Source of the DNA: CAYRJD01 sp965247395
Lineage (GTDB): Bacteria; Actinomycetota; Acidimicrobiia; Acidimicrobiales; Poriferisodalaceae
DNA: 64,000 nt
Assembly (NCBI GenBank): GCA_965247395.1
Contig: OZ252012.1
Coordinates: forward strand, 1,302,001 to 1,366,000
Direction: 5' to 3'
The notes beneath the pieces were generated by a model, which saw nothing but the letters and a program-made list of their open reading frames with translations, ran no database searches and was not told the DNA's origin. Made by a program: the position numbers and the translations under genes. Positions 25,765-35,156 of this stretch are shown here, in pieces; position 1 is the first letter of the stretch, and each line of letters opens with the position of its first letter.

Positions 25765-26985
25765 GTGCAAAACAACGCGAGAGATCGCTTATCAGCCACT
25801 GCCGCCGCCATTACTCCATCAGCCACTCTGGCGGTTGATGCCAAGGCCAAGCAGCTGGTATCAGATGGCGAAAATGTGATCGGCTTTGGCGCAGGCGAAC
25901 CAGACTTTCCTACCCCGCCGCATGTGGTGGCAGCCGCAGTGGCTGCTTGCCAAGACACAAAAAACCACCGCTACTCACCTCCTGGCGGACAACCAGAACT
26001 AAAAGAAGCGTTGGCGGCTAAAACCTGCCGAGACAGCGGATTAGAGCTGCCTGCTAGTCAGTTTTTGGTAACCAACGGCGGCAAGCAGGCTGTATTCAAC
26101 ACAATGGCAGTGCTAGTAAACCCGGGCGACGAAGTGCTGTTGCCCGCGCCCTACTGGACTACTTATCCCGAAGCCATCGCCATGTTCGGTGGCGTACCAA
26201 AGACCGTCTTCGCTGGGATCGAGGCTCAGTTCAAAGTAACCGTAGACCAGCTCGAATCCGCGCGGACCGACCGCACCAAGGCGCTGCTGTTTGTGTCGCC
26301 CTCAAACCCGACCGGTGCGGTTTATGAGCGCAGTGAGATCGAAGCCATCGGTCGTTGGGCAGCCGAACACAAATTGTGGGTAATCACCGATGAGATCTAT
26401 GAACACCTCACATACGACGAAGCTCAGCATCACTCCTTGCCCGTATTGGTGCCGGAAGTGCTCGACCGTTGCGTTGTCCTAAACGGTGTCGCTAAGACCT
26501 ACGCGATGACCGGCTGGCGAGTGGGTTGGATGGCCGGCCCGCTCGATGTGATCTCAGCTGCCACCAACTTGCAAAGCCACTCCACCTCCAACGTCTGCAA
26601 CGTGGCACAGGCCGCCGCCCTAGCAGCGGTATCCGGCCCGCTCGATGCCGTGGCGCAGATGCGTACCGCCTTCAACGAACGTCGCCTGGCTATCCAAAAA
26701 ATTCTCGACAGCATCGACTCAGAAGCAGGTGGCGTTACCTGCGAGCTGCCAGCCGGAGCGTTCTACGCATTCCCTTCAATGGAAGGCGTATTAGGCCAAA
26801 CGATCGCCGGGCAAAAGATCAGTTCCACGCTTGACCTGGCGCGGGTAGTACTCGAAGAGGCAAAGGTTGCATTCGTGCCGGGCGAAGCATTTGGTGCTCC
26901 CGGCTATGCACGCTTCTCATTCGCATTGGGCTTAGACGACCTCGTCGAAGGCGCCAATCGCATAAAGCAACTATTAGAGAGCTGA
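25765..26985 (+). CDS. aspC: Class I aminotransferase, probable aspartate aminotransferase
   Basis: PLP enzyme of the aspartate/aromatic group, linking oxaloacetate and aspartate. The start is a GTG at 25765 with AGGA upstream; an earlier reading from 25669 would overlap serC. Of 406 residues: GFGAGEPDFPTPPHVVAAAV, YSPPGGQPELKEALAAKT, SPSNPTGAVYERSEIEAIGR, and the PLP-lysine block VLNGVAKTYAMTGWRVGWMA. It lies between serC and the serA-like gene; the three may form an amino-acid supply group. Substrate range is not determinable from sequence. Confidence 0.9.
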   Translation: MQNNARDRLSATAAAITPSATLAVDAKAKQLVSDGENVIGFGAGEPDFPTPPHVVAAAVAACQDTKNHRYSPPGGQPELKEALAAKTCRDSGLELPASQFLVTNGGKQAVFNTMAVLVNPGDEVLLPAPYWTTYPEAIAMFGGVPKTVFAGIEAQFKVTVDQLESARTDRTKALLFVSPSNPTGAVYERSEIEAIGRWAAEHKLWVITDEIYEHLTYDEAQHHSLPVLVPEVLDRCVVLNGVAKTYAMTGWRVGWMAGPLDVISAATNLQSHSTSNVCNVAQAAALAAVSGPLDAVAQMRTAFNERRLAIQKILDSIDSEAGGVTCELPAGAFYAFPSMEGVLGQTIAGQKISSTLDLARVVLEEAKVAFVPGEAFGAPGYARFSFALGLDDLVEGANRIKQLLES

Positions 26986-26997
26986 TTTGAGAGTCAC

Positions 26998-27963
26998 ATG
27001 CCACTAGTCATAATTGCTGAACCGCTAGCTCCTGAAGGAGCTGAGCTGCTGAGCGCAGCCGGACACGAAGTGGTCAACACTGACCCAAAAATTGATGTTC
27101 ACGATCTGCGTAAGGCGGTGGCTCCCGCACAAGGACTGATCGTGCGCTCGGCTACTCAGGTTGATGCTGCGCTGCTGTCCGAAGCCAACGATCTGAAGAT
27201 CATCGGACGTGCCGGTGTGGGCATCGACAACATCGACGTGCAGTACGCCTCTGAGCGTGGCGTGATTGTGGCCAACGCTCCCGACGCCAACGTGATGTCC
27301 GCGGCTGAGCTAACGGTGGGTCTGATAATCGCTAGTGCCCGCCGCATCCCGCAAGCCCACACCGCCTTGTATGAGGGCCGCTGGGATCGCAGCCGATGGA
27401 TGGGCGCTGAGCTGTTTGGTCGAACGGCAGGCCTTGTGGGTCTTGGTCGCGTGGGTCGGTTAGTGGCGCAGCGGTTGGAGGCCTTCGGGATGCGCGTGTT
27501 GGCTTACGACCCTTACGTCACCCAAGAATCGGCCTCAGAGGTAAACGTGTCGATCGTCAGCGACCTGGCGCAGTTGCTGAGCCAGTCCGACTTTGTGTCA
27601 GTACATATGGCTAAGACCGCTGAAACCACAGGAATGCTTGGGGCGGAAAACCTGGCGCTGATGAAGCCAGGCGCGTACCTCATAAATACCGCCCGAGGCG
27701 GCCTCGTTGATGAAGGCGCCTTGCTGGAGGCACTAGAGAATGGTCACCTGAGCGGGGCCGCTATCGACACCTGGGCCAAAGAGCCTTCGGTTGATTCGCC
27801 TCTGCTGCATCGCACCGATGTAATCGCCTTGCCGCACCTCGGCGCCAGCACTATCGAAGCTCAGTCACGCGCAGCGGTCACGATTGCACAGTGCGTTATT
27901 GATGGATTAGCAGGACGGCCAGTAGCTACCGCGGTAAACCCGATCAGCTCCCACAGGGGCTAA
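26998..27963 (+). CDS. serA: Short D-3-phosphoglycerate dehydrogenase-like protein
   Basis: Predicted to oxidise 3-phosphoglycerate to phosphohydroxypyruvate with NAD, the step before SerC. The 321 residues comprise the substrate and NAD domains: GRAGVGIDNIDVQYASERG, GLVGLGRVGRLVAQRL, catalytic Arg region NTARGGLVDEGALLEAL, and the His in ALPHLGAS. The ACT and intervening domains of typical ~530-residue actinobacterial SerA are absent, so serine feedback through ACT is not expected. It starts 12 bases after the aminotransferase. Another 2-hydroxyacid dehydrogenase activity is possible. Confidence 0.82.
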   Translation: MPLVIIAEPLAPEGAELLSAAGHEVVNTDPKIDVHDLRKAVAPAQGLIVRSATQVDAALLSEANDLKIIGRAGVGIDNIDVQYASERGVIVANAPDANVMSAAELTVGLIIASARRIPQAHTALYEGRWDRSRWMGAELFGRTAGLVGLGRVGRLVAQRLEAFGMRVLAYDPYVTQESASEVNVSIVSDLAQLLSQSDFVSVHMAKTAETTGMLGAENLALMKPGAYLINTARGGLVDEGALLEALENGHLSGAAIDTWAKEPSVDSPLLHRTDVIALPHLGASTIEAQSRAAVTIAQCVIDGLAGRPVATAVNPISSHRG

Positions 27964-28022
27964 GCCAGCCCCGACAACGGCGTGCTAACGGCCAAAGTCG
28001 CCCTGGGCTAAATCGCGCCGGG

Positions 28023-28616
28023 CTAAGTGAGGCTCGGCAGCCAGGTAGAACGTTGAGTCTCATAGTCGTCGATAGCGGTCACGCTTCGCATCGTGATACC
28101 GATGTCGTCAAGCCCTTCCAAGAAGCGCTCTTGCGTAGCTGCGTCCAGCGGAAACGACTCTTCAATTCCGATTTCGGGTATGGCCACCAGCAGACGCTCG
28201 ACATCAATGGTGACCTCTAGATCGGGATTGTCATGCAAGGCGGCTCGAATGGTGGTTGCGGTTTTCTCGCTGACCGTGACAGGGATCAGGCCATTTTTGG
28301 TGGAGTTGTTTTGGAAGATGTCCCCGAAGCGTGGCGATATGACCGCCACAAAGCCGTGATCCATCAACGCCCAGACCGCATGCTCACGCGAAGATCCGGT
28401 GCCAAAATTCGTCCCTGCCACTAGCACGGTTGCTCCGGCGAATCGTTCGTCGTTCAAGATGAAGTCTTGCTCGTCGCGCCACTCCGAAAAGAGCCCCTTG
28501 CCAAAACCGGTGCGCTCAACTCGCTTAAGCCAATCGCTTGGAATTATCTGATCGGTATCAACGTCTGACCGATCAAGCGGCACCGCCCTGCCTTGGTGAA
28601 CTCTGACTGCTTGCAT
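28023..28616 (-). CDS. leuD: 3-isopropylmalate dehydratase small subunit
   Basis: Partner of LeuC in isomerising 2- to 3-isopropylmalate. I set the start at the ATG at 28616 (MQAVRVHQGRAVPLDRSDVD), giving 197 residues, the family length; the reading to 28733 overlaps leuC. Seen: DTDQIIPSDWLKRVERTGFG, GTNFGTGSSREHAVWALMDH (substrate loop) and SPRFGDIFQNNSTKNGLIPV. It follows leuC by 44 bases on the same strand. Confidence 0.97.
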   Translation of the reverse strand: MQAVRVHQGRAVPLDRSDVDTDQIIPSDWLKRVERTGFGKGLFSEWRDEQDFILNDERFAGATVLVAGTNFGTGSSREHAVWALMDHGFVAVISPRFGDIFQNNSTKNGLIPVTVSEKTATTIRAALHDNPDLEVTIDVERLLVAIPEIGIEESFPLDAATQERFLEGLDDIGITMRSVTAIDDYETQRSTWLPSLT

Positions 28617-28660
28617 GCTCGCTACCTGCTTTATTTTGGGGAAGGTCTTGTAAGTGAGCG

Positions 28661-30085
28661 CTAACCGGCTAAATCCGCTGGTGCAGCAAAGTGGCCAGCA
28701 ATTGCGGTGGCTGCTGCGACAGCGGGCGAACATAAATGCGTGCGTCCGCCACGTCCTTGGCGTCCCTCAAAATTGCGGTTAGAGGTAGACGCACAACGCT
28801 CGCCCGGTTCCAGCTTGTCTGGATTCATCGCCAGGCACATCGAGCAGCCCGGTTCGCGCCAGTCAAATCCAGCTTGTACAAACACCACGTCAAGGCCCTC
28901 TTGTTCGGCTTGTCTCTTCACCGCAAACGAGCCAGGCACCACCAAGGTGCGCACTCCATCGGCCACCTTTTTTCCACGCACCACCTCTGCGGCAGCTCGC
29001 AGATCTTCAATACGCGCGTTAGTGCAGCTGCCGATAAACACCGTGTCCACTGCCACATCCACCAGTCGGTCGCCCGCCGATAGCCCCATGTACTCCAAAG
29101 CACGCTGAGCGGTAGCCGCGTCGGTGGGGTTATCAAAGTCGTCCGGGCTCGGTACCACTCCTTCCAGCGGAATCACATGAGCGGGGTTGGTACCCCAAGT
29201 CACATGCGGCACAAGCTGCGTGGCATCAAGCTGCACAGAAGCATCAAATGTGGCGCCGTCCTCGGTTGGCAGGGTGCGCCAATCTGCTATGGCGGCTTGT
29301 AGGTCGGCGCCTTTGGGAGCGTGCGTGCGACCTTTTATGTACTCAAACGTCGTGTCGTCCGGTGCGATCAAACCGGCCTTGGCTCCGGCTTCGATCGACA
29401 TGTTGCACACCGTCATGCGGGCTTCCATAGACAGCGCCTCGATGGCCGAACCGCGGTACTCAATGATGTAGCCAATGCCGCCACCGGTGCCGATCTTGCC
29501 GATGATCGCCAACACGATGTCTTTGCCGGTCACGCCTTCAGGGACGGCGCCATCTACTCGTATCTCCATTGTGCGAGGACGCTTTTGCGGCAAGGTCTGT
29601 GAAGCCAGCACGTGCTCCACCTCTGAGGTGCCGATACCAAACGCCAGCGCACCAAAGGCTCCGTGCGTGGAAGTGTGGCTATCGCCGCAAACCACGGTCA
29701 TGCCCGGCAACGTCAACCCCTGTTCGGGCCCGATGATGTGCACTATTCCTTGGTTCGGATCACCCATCGAATACAGCTCAATCCCAAACTCTTCGCAGTT
29801 TTTACGCAGCACCTCTACTTGTTTGGCAGAGATCGAGTCGGCAATCGGTAGATGAATATCAACGGTTGGGACGTTGTGATCTTCGGTCGCAACCGTCAAG
29901 TCTGGACGCCGTACCGTGCGACCAGCTATACGTAAGCCATCGAAGGCCTGCGGCGATGTCACCTCGTGGATGAGGTGAAGATCTATATAAAGCAGATCGG
30001 GCTGGCCATCGCCGGTGCGTACGACATGGCGCTCCCAAACCTTGTCTGCCAAGGTGAGCGGTTTGGTCTTAGCGCTTGAGTTCAC
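28661..30085 (-). CDS. leuC: 3-isopropylmalate dehydratase large subunit
   Basis: Aconitase-family enzyme of leucine synthesis with a [4Fe-4S] cluster. The 474 residues include VVCGDSHTSTHGAFGALAFG, the cluster cysteine regions IGSCTNARIEDLRAAAEVV and EPGCSMCLAMNPDKLEPGER, and SNRNFEGRQGRGGRTHLCSP. The ATG overlaps the hydrolase stop by four bases, so greA, hydrolase, leuC and leuD are read as one minus-strand unit, an unusual company for leuCD. Confidence 0.97.
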   Translation of the reverse strand: MNSSAKTKPLTLADKVWERHVVRTGDGQPDLLYIDLHLIHEVTSPQAFDGLRIAGRTVRRPDLTVATEDHNVPTVDIHLPIADSISAKQVEVLRKNCEEFGIELYSMGDPNQGIVHIIGPEQGLTLPGMTVVCGDSHTSTHGAFGALAFGIGTSEVEHVLASQTLPQKRPRTMEIRVDGAVPEGVTGKDIVLAIIGKIGTGGGIGYIIEYRGSAIEALSMEARMTVCNMSIEAGAKAGLIAPDDTTFEYIKGRTHAPKGADLQAAIADWRTLPTEDGATFDASVQLDATQLVPHVTWGTNPAHVIPLEGVVPSPDDFDNPTDAATAQRALEYMGLSAGDRLVDVAVDTVFIGSCTNARIEDLRAAAEVVRGKKVADGVRTLVVPGSFAVKRQAEQEGLDVVFVQAGFDWREPGCSMCLAMNPDKLEPGERCASTSNRNFEGRQGRGGRTHLCSPAVAAATAIAGHFAAPADLAG

Positions 30086-31074
30086 GGGTTCTTATCTATC
30101 ACTTTGCGGTTGGCACTTTTGTAGCTGGCACTTTGTGGCCCGCACTCCTGGCGCTCACTTCGTCGCTTGGTTTCGTCAGGGTTGACTCTGGCAACCACCG
30201 CATCAACCGACGCCCGCAATGTCTCTGGCCACTCAACGGTTGATCGCACACACACGGCATGGCCGCCCTCAATCTCAAAAACATCCTGCGCCTTAATCAG
30301 ACGAGCCAACTCACGCTGACGCTCGGGTGCCACTACCTCATCTTGCGTGGTAATCACACTCGCCACTGGCACATCCACCGAACTCAGCCAAGTACGTGTG
30401 TCAAATATCCCTATCTCACGACCTGCCTGCAATAGTCGTAGCGGATCGTGTCGGTACATCTCGCTCAGCGCCCATTCACTCATGCCCTGTTTTGATCTTT
30501 CCTCAAGCATGCGGCCGCGAACCCAGCGCGCCAGGCTGCGCGGCAATACAGCAGCGGCCAACGCCACTAAGCCAAGCCCCGAAAAGCGAAAAAACTCATG
30601 CAGCGATTCACGAAACATCCCAGCCGTGGCACACAACACCATGCCGTCCACTAGCTCAGGGTGATGTCGCCAAAGCATCTGAGCGACGGTGCCGCCCATT
30701 GAATACCCCACCACGATCAACTTTTCGATGCCTAAGTAATCCGCCAAAGCAGCCACATCGTCGGCACACTCCTTCAGCCTGAATCGACGACGTCGGCGAG
30801 GCCCACGACCATGGCCATGTAGATCAGGCGCGATCAAGCCGTAGTGCGGCGTCAAGGTTTCGTATGCGGTTGCCCAGTTGATATCGGCTGTGGCCGTCCA
30901 GCCGTGGAGCAACAACAAGGTCGGGGCTCCAGATGGAGCCTCATCTATACGTACGAAACCATCGCCGCGTTTAGGTAAGCGCACGATTCTGCCGCTTGGG
31001 AAAGAGATGTGTAGCGGCCGTCCAGCGTCCGCAGTGTCGTTTGCGACAGTGGTGCTTTGCGCGTTAGCGGCCAA
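30082..31074 (-). CDS. Alpha/beta-fold hydrolase
   Basis: A 330-residue serine hydrolase. Oxyanion region LLLLHGWTATADINWATAY, nucleophile elbow VGYSMGGTVAQML (Ser), and the likely catalytic His in IEGGHAVCV; an Asp in TTQDEVVAPER may complete the triad. Family members include esterases, haloperoxidases and epoxide hydrolases; substrate is unknown. It overlaps greA by 11 bases and leuC by 4, so it is embedded in the greA-leuCD transcript. Confidence 0.88.
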   Translation of the reverse strand: MAANAQSTTVANDTADAGRPLHISFPSGRIVRLPKRGDGFVRIDEAPSGAPTLLLLHGWTATADINWATAYETLTPHYGLIAPDLHGHGRGPRRRRRFRLKECADDVAALADYLGIEKLIVVGYSMGGTVAQMLWRHHPELVDGMVLCATAGMFRESLHEFFRFSGLGLVALAAAVLPRSLARWVRGRMLEERSKQGMSEWALSEMYRHDPLRLLQAGREIGIFDTRTWLSSVDVPVASVITTQDEVVAPERQRELARLIKAQDVFEIEGGHAVCVRSTVEWPETLRASVDAVVARVNPDETKRRSERQECGPQSASYKSANRKVIDKNP

Positions 31075-31684
31075 GAGCTATGACCTTGACACTCAGCTCC
31101 GAGCCTCCTGCTTGATAGCTGACGGTGTCGCCCGCAGCTGCACCTTCTAACGCCTGACCCATTGGCGAACCAGCCGACACCACATCTAAACCTTCGGCGT
31201 GCCGTTCCTCGGTAGAGCCAAATAAAAGCCTCACCGAAGTTGGCTCGTCGTGAAACTGCAACTCCACCACCACACCCGGGCTCACCTTCTCCGGATCGTC
31301 CTGAGCCTCGTTTTCGTCGAGGACTTCGCAGTACTTCAGCAGAGTTTCAAGCTTGCGGATACGGCCCTCCATCTTGCCTTGCTCTTCTTTAGCGGCGTGA
31401 TAGTCACCGTTTTCTTTTAGATCACCCAGCAGCCTGGCCTGCTCAATGCGATGCGCGATATCAATGCGGCCACGCCCTGTCAGATCGGTGAGCTCGCTCT
31501 GCAGGCGGTCATGGGCCTCCACAGAAAGTCGCTGCACCTCGTGCTTTGCAGTACCTGCACCGGCGGTGCCCGACCGGGCGTTGTTCTGGCTTTTTGCTTT
31601 ATCGTTGCCGCTGTTGGGGTTACTGGTCTTGTTGACAGGGCTCACTTCAACAAGGGTAATGGTGCACTTCGTGTTTTTTGGCAC
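31064..31684 (-). CDS. greA: Transcription elongation factor GreA
   Basis: Rescues backtracked RNA polymerase by stimulating transcript cleavage. Coiled-coil N-terminal domain: RLSVEAHDRLQSELTDLTGR with the acidic tip in LLGDLKENGDYHAAKEEQGK; C-terminal FKBP-like domain with VVSAGSPMGQALEGAAAGD. The first ~45 residues are Asn/Ser/Lys-rich and extra to the family (usual length ~160). GTG at 31684 or GTG at 31645 are possible starts, neither with a clear ribosome site. It diverges from leuB across a short gap. Confidence 0.92.
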   Translation of the reverse strand: MPKNTKCTITLVEVSPVNKTSNPNSGNDKAKSQNNARSGTAGAGTAKHEVQRLSVEAHDRLQSELTDLTGRGRIDIAHRIEQARLLGDLKENGDYHAAKEEQGKMEGRIRKLETLLKYCEVLDENEAQDDPEKVSPGVVVELQFHDEPTSVRLLFGSTEERHAEGLDVVSAGSPMGQALEGAAAGDTVSYQAGGSELSVKVIALGR

Positions 31685-31742
31685 CAGACTTCAGCGCCAA
31701 AGAACCAGCAGCAATAAACACAAAATAGACACAAGAGGTCAA

Positions 31743-32738
31743 ATGGCTCACAAAATCGCGGTAATAGGAGGGGACGGAATTGGGCCTGAGGTGATCTCCG
31801 TCGCTCTTGATGTCATGTCGGCCGTTGGCGCCGAATTAGACATCACTCACTACGACCTCGGCGGCACTCGCTATCTGCGAGACGGCACCGTGCTTGACGA
31901 CGACACTCTGGCCGAGCTGCGCAACTATGACGCCATATTGCTAGGAGCCGTGGGCACCCCTGATGTGCCGCCCGGGATTATCGAACGCGGACTGCTGTTG
32001 AAAGCGCGCTTCGAGCTTGATTTATTCGTGAATCTGCGGCCGTTCACTTTGCCTGACGGCCATGAGCTCACCGTCATCCGGGAAAACACCGAAGGCACCT
32101 ACGCCGGCGAAGGTGGTTTTTTACGCAAGGGCACTCCACACGAGATCGCAACGCAGGGCTCGGTCAATACCCGTATGGGTGCCGAACGCTGCATTCGCTA
32201 CGGGTTTGAGCTTGCGCAAAACCGCCAGCGAAAGCACCTGACGCTGGTGCACAAGACCAACGTCCTGACTTTTTCGGGCGATCTCTGGGAGCGCACCTTC
32301 AACGAAGTAAGCGCCGAATATCCCGATGTCGAGACCGCTTACAACCATGTAGACGCGGCGTGCATTCATTTCGTGACCGACCCGCATCGCTATGAAGTGG
32401 TCGTTACTGACAATCTGTTCGGCGACATCTTGACTGACCTTGGAGGAGCGGTAGCGGGCGGTATTGGTTTGGCTGCGTCAGCCAACCTCAACCCAAGCCG
32501 CATGGGGCCATCATTGTTTGAACCTGTTCACGGCTCTGCGCCAGACATCACCGGCCAAGGTCTCGCCAATCCAATCGCGGCGGTGCTGTCAGCGGGTCTG
32601 ATGCTTGATTTCCTAGGAGAAGCTGCTTTGGCCGCGCAAGTCAACGCTGCCTGCCAAGCCGTTATCGAAGACGAATCTGTGCCGCAAACCGGCACCGCCG
32701 ACATCGCGGCGGCAATCACCAAACGACTAAGCACCTGA
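31743..32738 (+). CDS. leuB: 3-isopropylmalate dehydrogenase
   Basis: NAD-dependent oxidative decarboxylation in leucine synthesis. The start is an ATG at 31743 with AGAGG upstream, giving 331 residues (MAHKIAVIGGDGIGPEVISV). Also seen: RFELDLFVNLRPF, VIRENTEGTYAGEGG, YNHVDAACIHFVTDPHRYEV, VTDNLFGDILTDLGGAVAGG and the C-terminal FEPVHGSAPDITGQGLANP. It matches the shorter actinobacterial form. Its stop overlaps the cimA start (TGATG). Confidence 0.96.
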   Translation: MAHKIAVIGGDGIGPEVISVALDVMSAVGAELDITHYDLGGTRYLRDGTVLDDDTLAELRNYDAILLGAVGTPDVPPGIIERGLLLKARFELDLFVNLRPFTLPDGHELTVIRENTEGTYAGEGGFLRKGTPHEIATQGSVNTRMGAERCIRYGFELAQNRQRKHLTLVHKTNVLTFSGDLWERTFNEVSAEYPDVETAYNHVDAACIHFVTDPHRYEVVVTDNLFGDILTDLGGAVAGGIGLAASANLNPSRMGPSLFEPVHGSAPDITGQGLANPIAAVLSAGLMLDFLGEAALAAQVNAACQAVIEDESVPQTGTADIAAAITKRLST

Positions 32739-34432
32739 TGGGCGAACCAGGTTCTCCAGGCGACGCTGGCACTACCGCAGGCGCTGATTCTGGCGCTATG
32801 CCCGCTGTTGATCGCAGCGCGCGGCGTGACCCTTCCTGGCCGGAGAAAGTAGAGATCTTTGACACCACTCTGCGAGACGGTGTTCAGTTTGAAGGCATCT
32901 CCGCTTCGTCGCACGACAAGCTGAAGGTCGCTCAGCAACTTGACCGGCTTGGCGTCCACTGGATCGAAGGCGGCTGGCCTGGCTCCAACCCCAAGGACGA
33001 GGAGTTCTTTAGCCGCGCAGCTTCCGATCTAAAGCTGCAACACGCCACCTTGGTGGCGTTCGGTTCCACTCGCCGGCCGCGCGGTCGCATTGATGTCGAC
33101 GAGACGTTGCAGGCTCTGTTGTCTGCAGGCACCTCCACCGTTTGCATCGTCGGCAAATCCTGGGACTACCACGTCAGAGAAACGCTGCGCCAACCGCTGG
33201 CCGAAGGCATCGCCATGGTGCGAGATTCGGTGGAGTTTCTAAAGGGCGAAGGCTTGCGCGTCTTCTTTGATGCCGAGCACTGCTTCGACGGCTACAAGCG
33301 CAATCCCGAATTCACCTTGCAAGTGCTAGAAGCCGCCGCGACTGCCGGTGCGGACTGCCTGGTGCTTTGCGATACCAACGGTGGAGCACTACCTCATGAG
33401 GTATCGCAAGTGGTGACCGAAATCGTTAGTCATTTCGACGGCGTGCAGATCGGCATGCACACCCAAAACGACACAGGTTGCGCGGTTGCAAATGCCATCG
33501 CCGGGGTAGTCGCAGGCGCCACACACGTGCAGGGCACCGTCAACGGGTACGGAGAACGCACCGGCAACTGCGACAACACGGTGCTAGTTCCCAACCTCAC
33601 ATTGAAGATGGGCATAGAAACCGTGCCTGCCCAGTGCCTAGAGCAGCTCACCGTGGTAGCGCACCATGTGGCCGAACTACTAAATATGCCTCACCAACAC
33701 CAGCAGCCCTACGTCGGCACATCGGCTTTTGCGCACAAAGCCGGGTTGCATACCAGCGCCATCGCCCGTCGACCCGACAGCTACGAACACATCGAGCCAG
33801 CGTTGGTAGGCAACGTGACACGATTTTTGCTGGGCGACTTATCAGGCCGCGCTTCGGTGGAGCTAAAGGCCGAAGAGCTAGGCATAAAAATTGCGCCCGC
33901 TGATCTGGCCGGAGTAGTGGACGAGCTAAAGCAGCTTGAGCACGCGGGCTATCACTTTGAGGTAGCGGATGCCTCTCTTGAGCTACTGCTGCTCCGTGCC
34001 AGCGGTGAATCGCTCAGCTACTTCGACATTGAATCTTTTCACGTGACAGTCGTTCGTGATTCCAACCGACAATTTGATACGCAAGCCACGCTACGTATCA
34101 AGACCGGCCCAGGGCTAAAAGACCTCAAGGAGACTGTCGGCAAGGGCGACGGGCCAGTCAATGCGCTCGACAACGCCTTTCGCGAAATCATGTCCGACAT
34201 CTACCCAGAGCTAGACGAGGTGCACCTCACCGACTACAAGGTGCGTGTGCTGGATAACGATCGCGGCACCGAAGCAAAAACTCGTGTGCTAGTTGACACA
34301 GCCGACAGCAACCACACTTGGACCACCATCGGCGTGTCCGAGAACATCATCGAGGCTTCCTGGCTGGCGCTGCGCGACTCGTTCATTTATGCGCTGCATC
34401 GCTACGGACACCGCACCGAATCAACCAGCTAA
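32738..34432 (+). CDS. cimA: (R)-citramalate synthase
   Basis: Condenses pyruvate and acetyl-CoA to citramalate, a threonine-independent entry to isoleucine. The 564 residues contain the DRE-TIM barrel (EIFDTTLRDGVQFEGISASS), FDAEHCFDGYKRNPEFTL, the metal-binding/linker VNGYGERTGNCDNTVL and HKAGLHTSAIARRPDSYEHI, and a C-terminal regulatory LeuA-like domain (LRIKTGPGLKDLKETVGKGD). CimA is distinguished from 2-isopropylmalate synthase by length and the GYGERTGNCD run. A Gly/Ala-rich head of ~30 residues precedes the barrel. Translationally coupled to leuB. Confidence 0.93.
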   Translation: MGEPGSPGDAGTTAGADSGAMPAVDRSARRDPSWPEKVEIFDTTLRDGVQFEGISASSHDKLKVAQQLDRLGVHWIEGGWPGSNPKDEEFFSRAASDLKLQHATLVAFGSTRRPRGRIDVDETLQALLSAGTSTVCIVGKSWDYHVRETLRQPLAEGIAMVRDSVEFLKGEGLRVFFDAEHCFDGYKRNPEFTLQVLEAAATAGADCLVLCDTNGGALPHEVSQVVTEIVSHFDGVQIGMHTQNDTGCAVANAIAGVVAGATHVQGTVNGYGERTGNCDNTVLVPNLTLKMGIETVPAQCLEQLTVVAHHVAELLNMPHQHQQPYVGTSAFAHKAGLHTSAIARRPDSYEHIEPALVGNVTRFLLGDLSGRASVELKAEELGIKIAPADLAGVVDELKQLEHAGYHFEVADASLELLLLRASGESLSYFDIESFHVTVVRDSNRQFDTQATLRIKTGPGLKDLKETVGKGDGPVNALDNAFREIMSDIYPELDEVHLTDYKVRVLDNDRGTEAKTRVLVDTADSNHTWTTIGVSENIIEASWLALRDSFIYALHRYGHRTESTS

Positions 34433-34497
34433 ATCGTTCAACCAAATCACGGGCAAACCCCTCCCACAGACCCGCAACCACTTCTAGGATTAGCCAT

Positions 34498-35070
34498 ATG
34501 GCCACGCCGCGTTACATAGGAACAGACTTGTCGCGCCGCTCGCCGTCATACAGCTCACCCGATGTGGTTCCACAACGCTGGGGGCCAGACCGCCCTGCGG
34601 AACTGACCTTTGGTCAGCCTGTAGGTGGCCCGCTGGGCTATCAAGGCCCCGACCAGGGATACGCCTTGAAGCTGACTGGGTTATTTGACGACCAGATCTC
34701 TCTCACCGAAACAGATCTCGCCAACGGTGTACAACTGGAAGACGTGCACGCTGGCTGTGTGCAGGTGGCTCTGAAGCGGGCATCTCTGTTAGGACGCGCA
34801 CCGGTGGTGTACGACTTAGAAGTCGCCTACCGCTGCTGGGGCTGGCTTGACAGCAACGCACCCGAAGAGTTGGTGTCTGCGCGCAGTGAGTGTTTCGCGA
34901 GCGTGTCCGACTCGCACCATTACACGCAGGCTCGGCGTCTGGTTGCAGCCGTTAAAGCCGACGTGCTGCTGCGGAGCCCAGCCAATGTGGCGCAGCTATA
35001 CGACACCGACTGGCGCCAGCTGCTGGAGCTATTACCCCCTCCACCCATGGAAAGGCATAGCGAGGCATAG
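34498..35070 (+). CDS. Conserved-looking protein of unknown function
   Basis: I do not recognise this 190-residue soluble protein. The start is the ATG at 34498 (MATPRYIGTDLSRRSPSYSS), 65 bases after cimA; a longer reading would overlap cimA. It contains DVHAGCVQVALKRASLLGR, ALKLTGLFDDQISLTETDLA and ends in a Pro-rich run. No membrane segment or signal peptide is visible. Position suggests it belongs to the leuB-cimA-gltX transcript. Confidence 0.65.
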   Translation: MATPRYIGTDLSRRSPSYSSPDVVPQRWGPDRPAELTFGQPVGGPLGYQGPDQGYALKLTGLFDDQISLTETDLANGVQLEDVHAGCVQVALKRASLLGRAPVVYDLEVAYRCWGWLDSNAPEELVSARSECFASVSDSHHYTQARRLVAAVKADVLLRSPANVAQLYDTDWRQLLELLPPPPMERHSEA

Positions 35071-35156
35071 GAAGGTATAAGTGCAGAGGTATGTATAGGG
35101 AGGTTATAAGTGCAGAGGTACAGGGAGGTATAGACGTGGAGAGGTATAGCGAAGCA
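35055..35156. repeat. Purine-rich short repeats between two unknown genes
   Basis: The tract begins in the last codons of the upstream gene and runs to the likely start of the next. TTATAAGTGCAGAGGTA-like copies lie near 35077-35093 and 35104-35120, GAGGTATAG-like words recur, and GGCATAGCGAGGCATAG at its start is echoed by GGTATAGCGAAGCAATG at its end. Confidence 0.75.

Noticed and set aside
31446..31742. Upstream extension of leuB
   Set aside because: It overlaps greA on the other strand; the ATG at 31743 has a ribosome site and the normal LeuB N-terminus.
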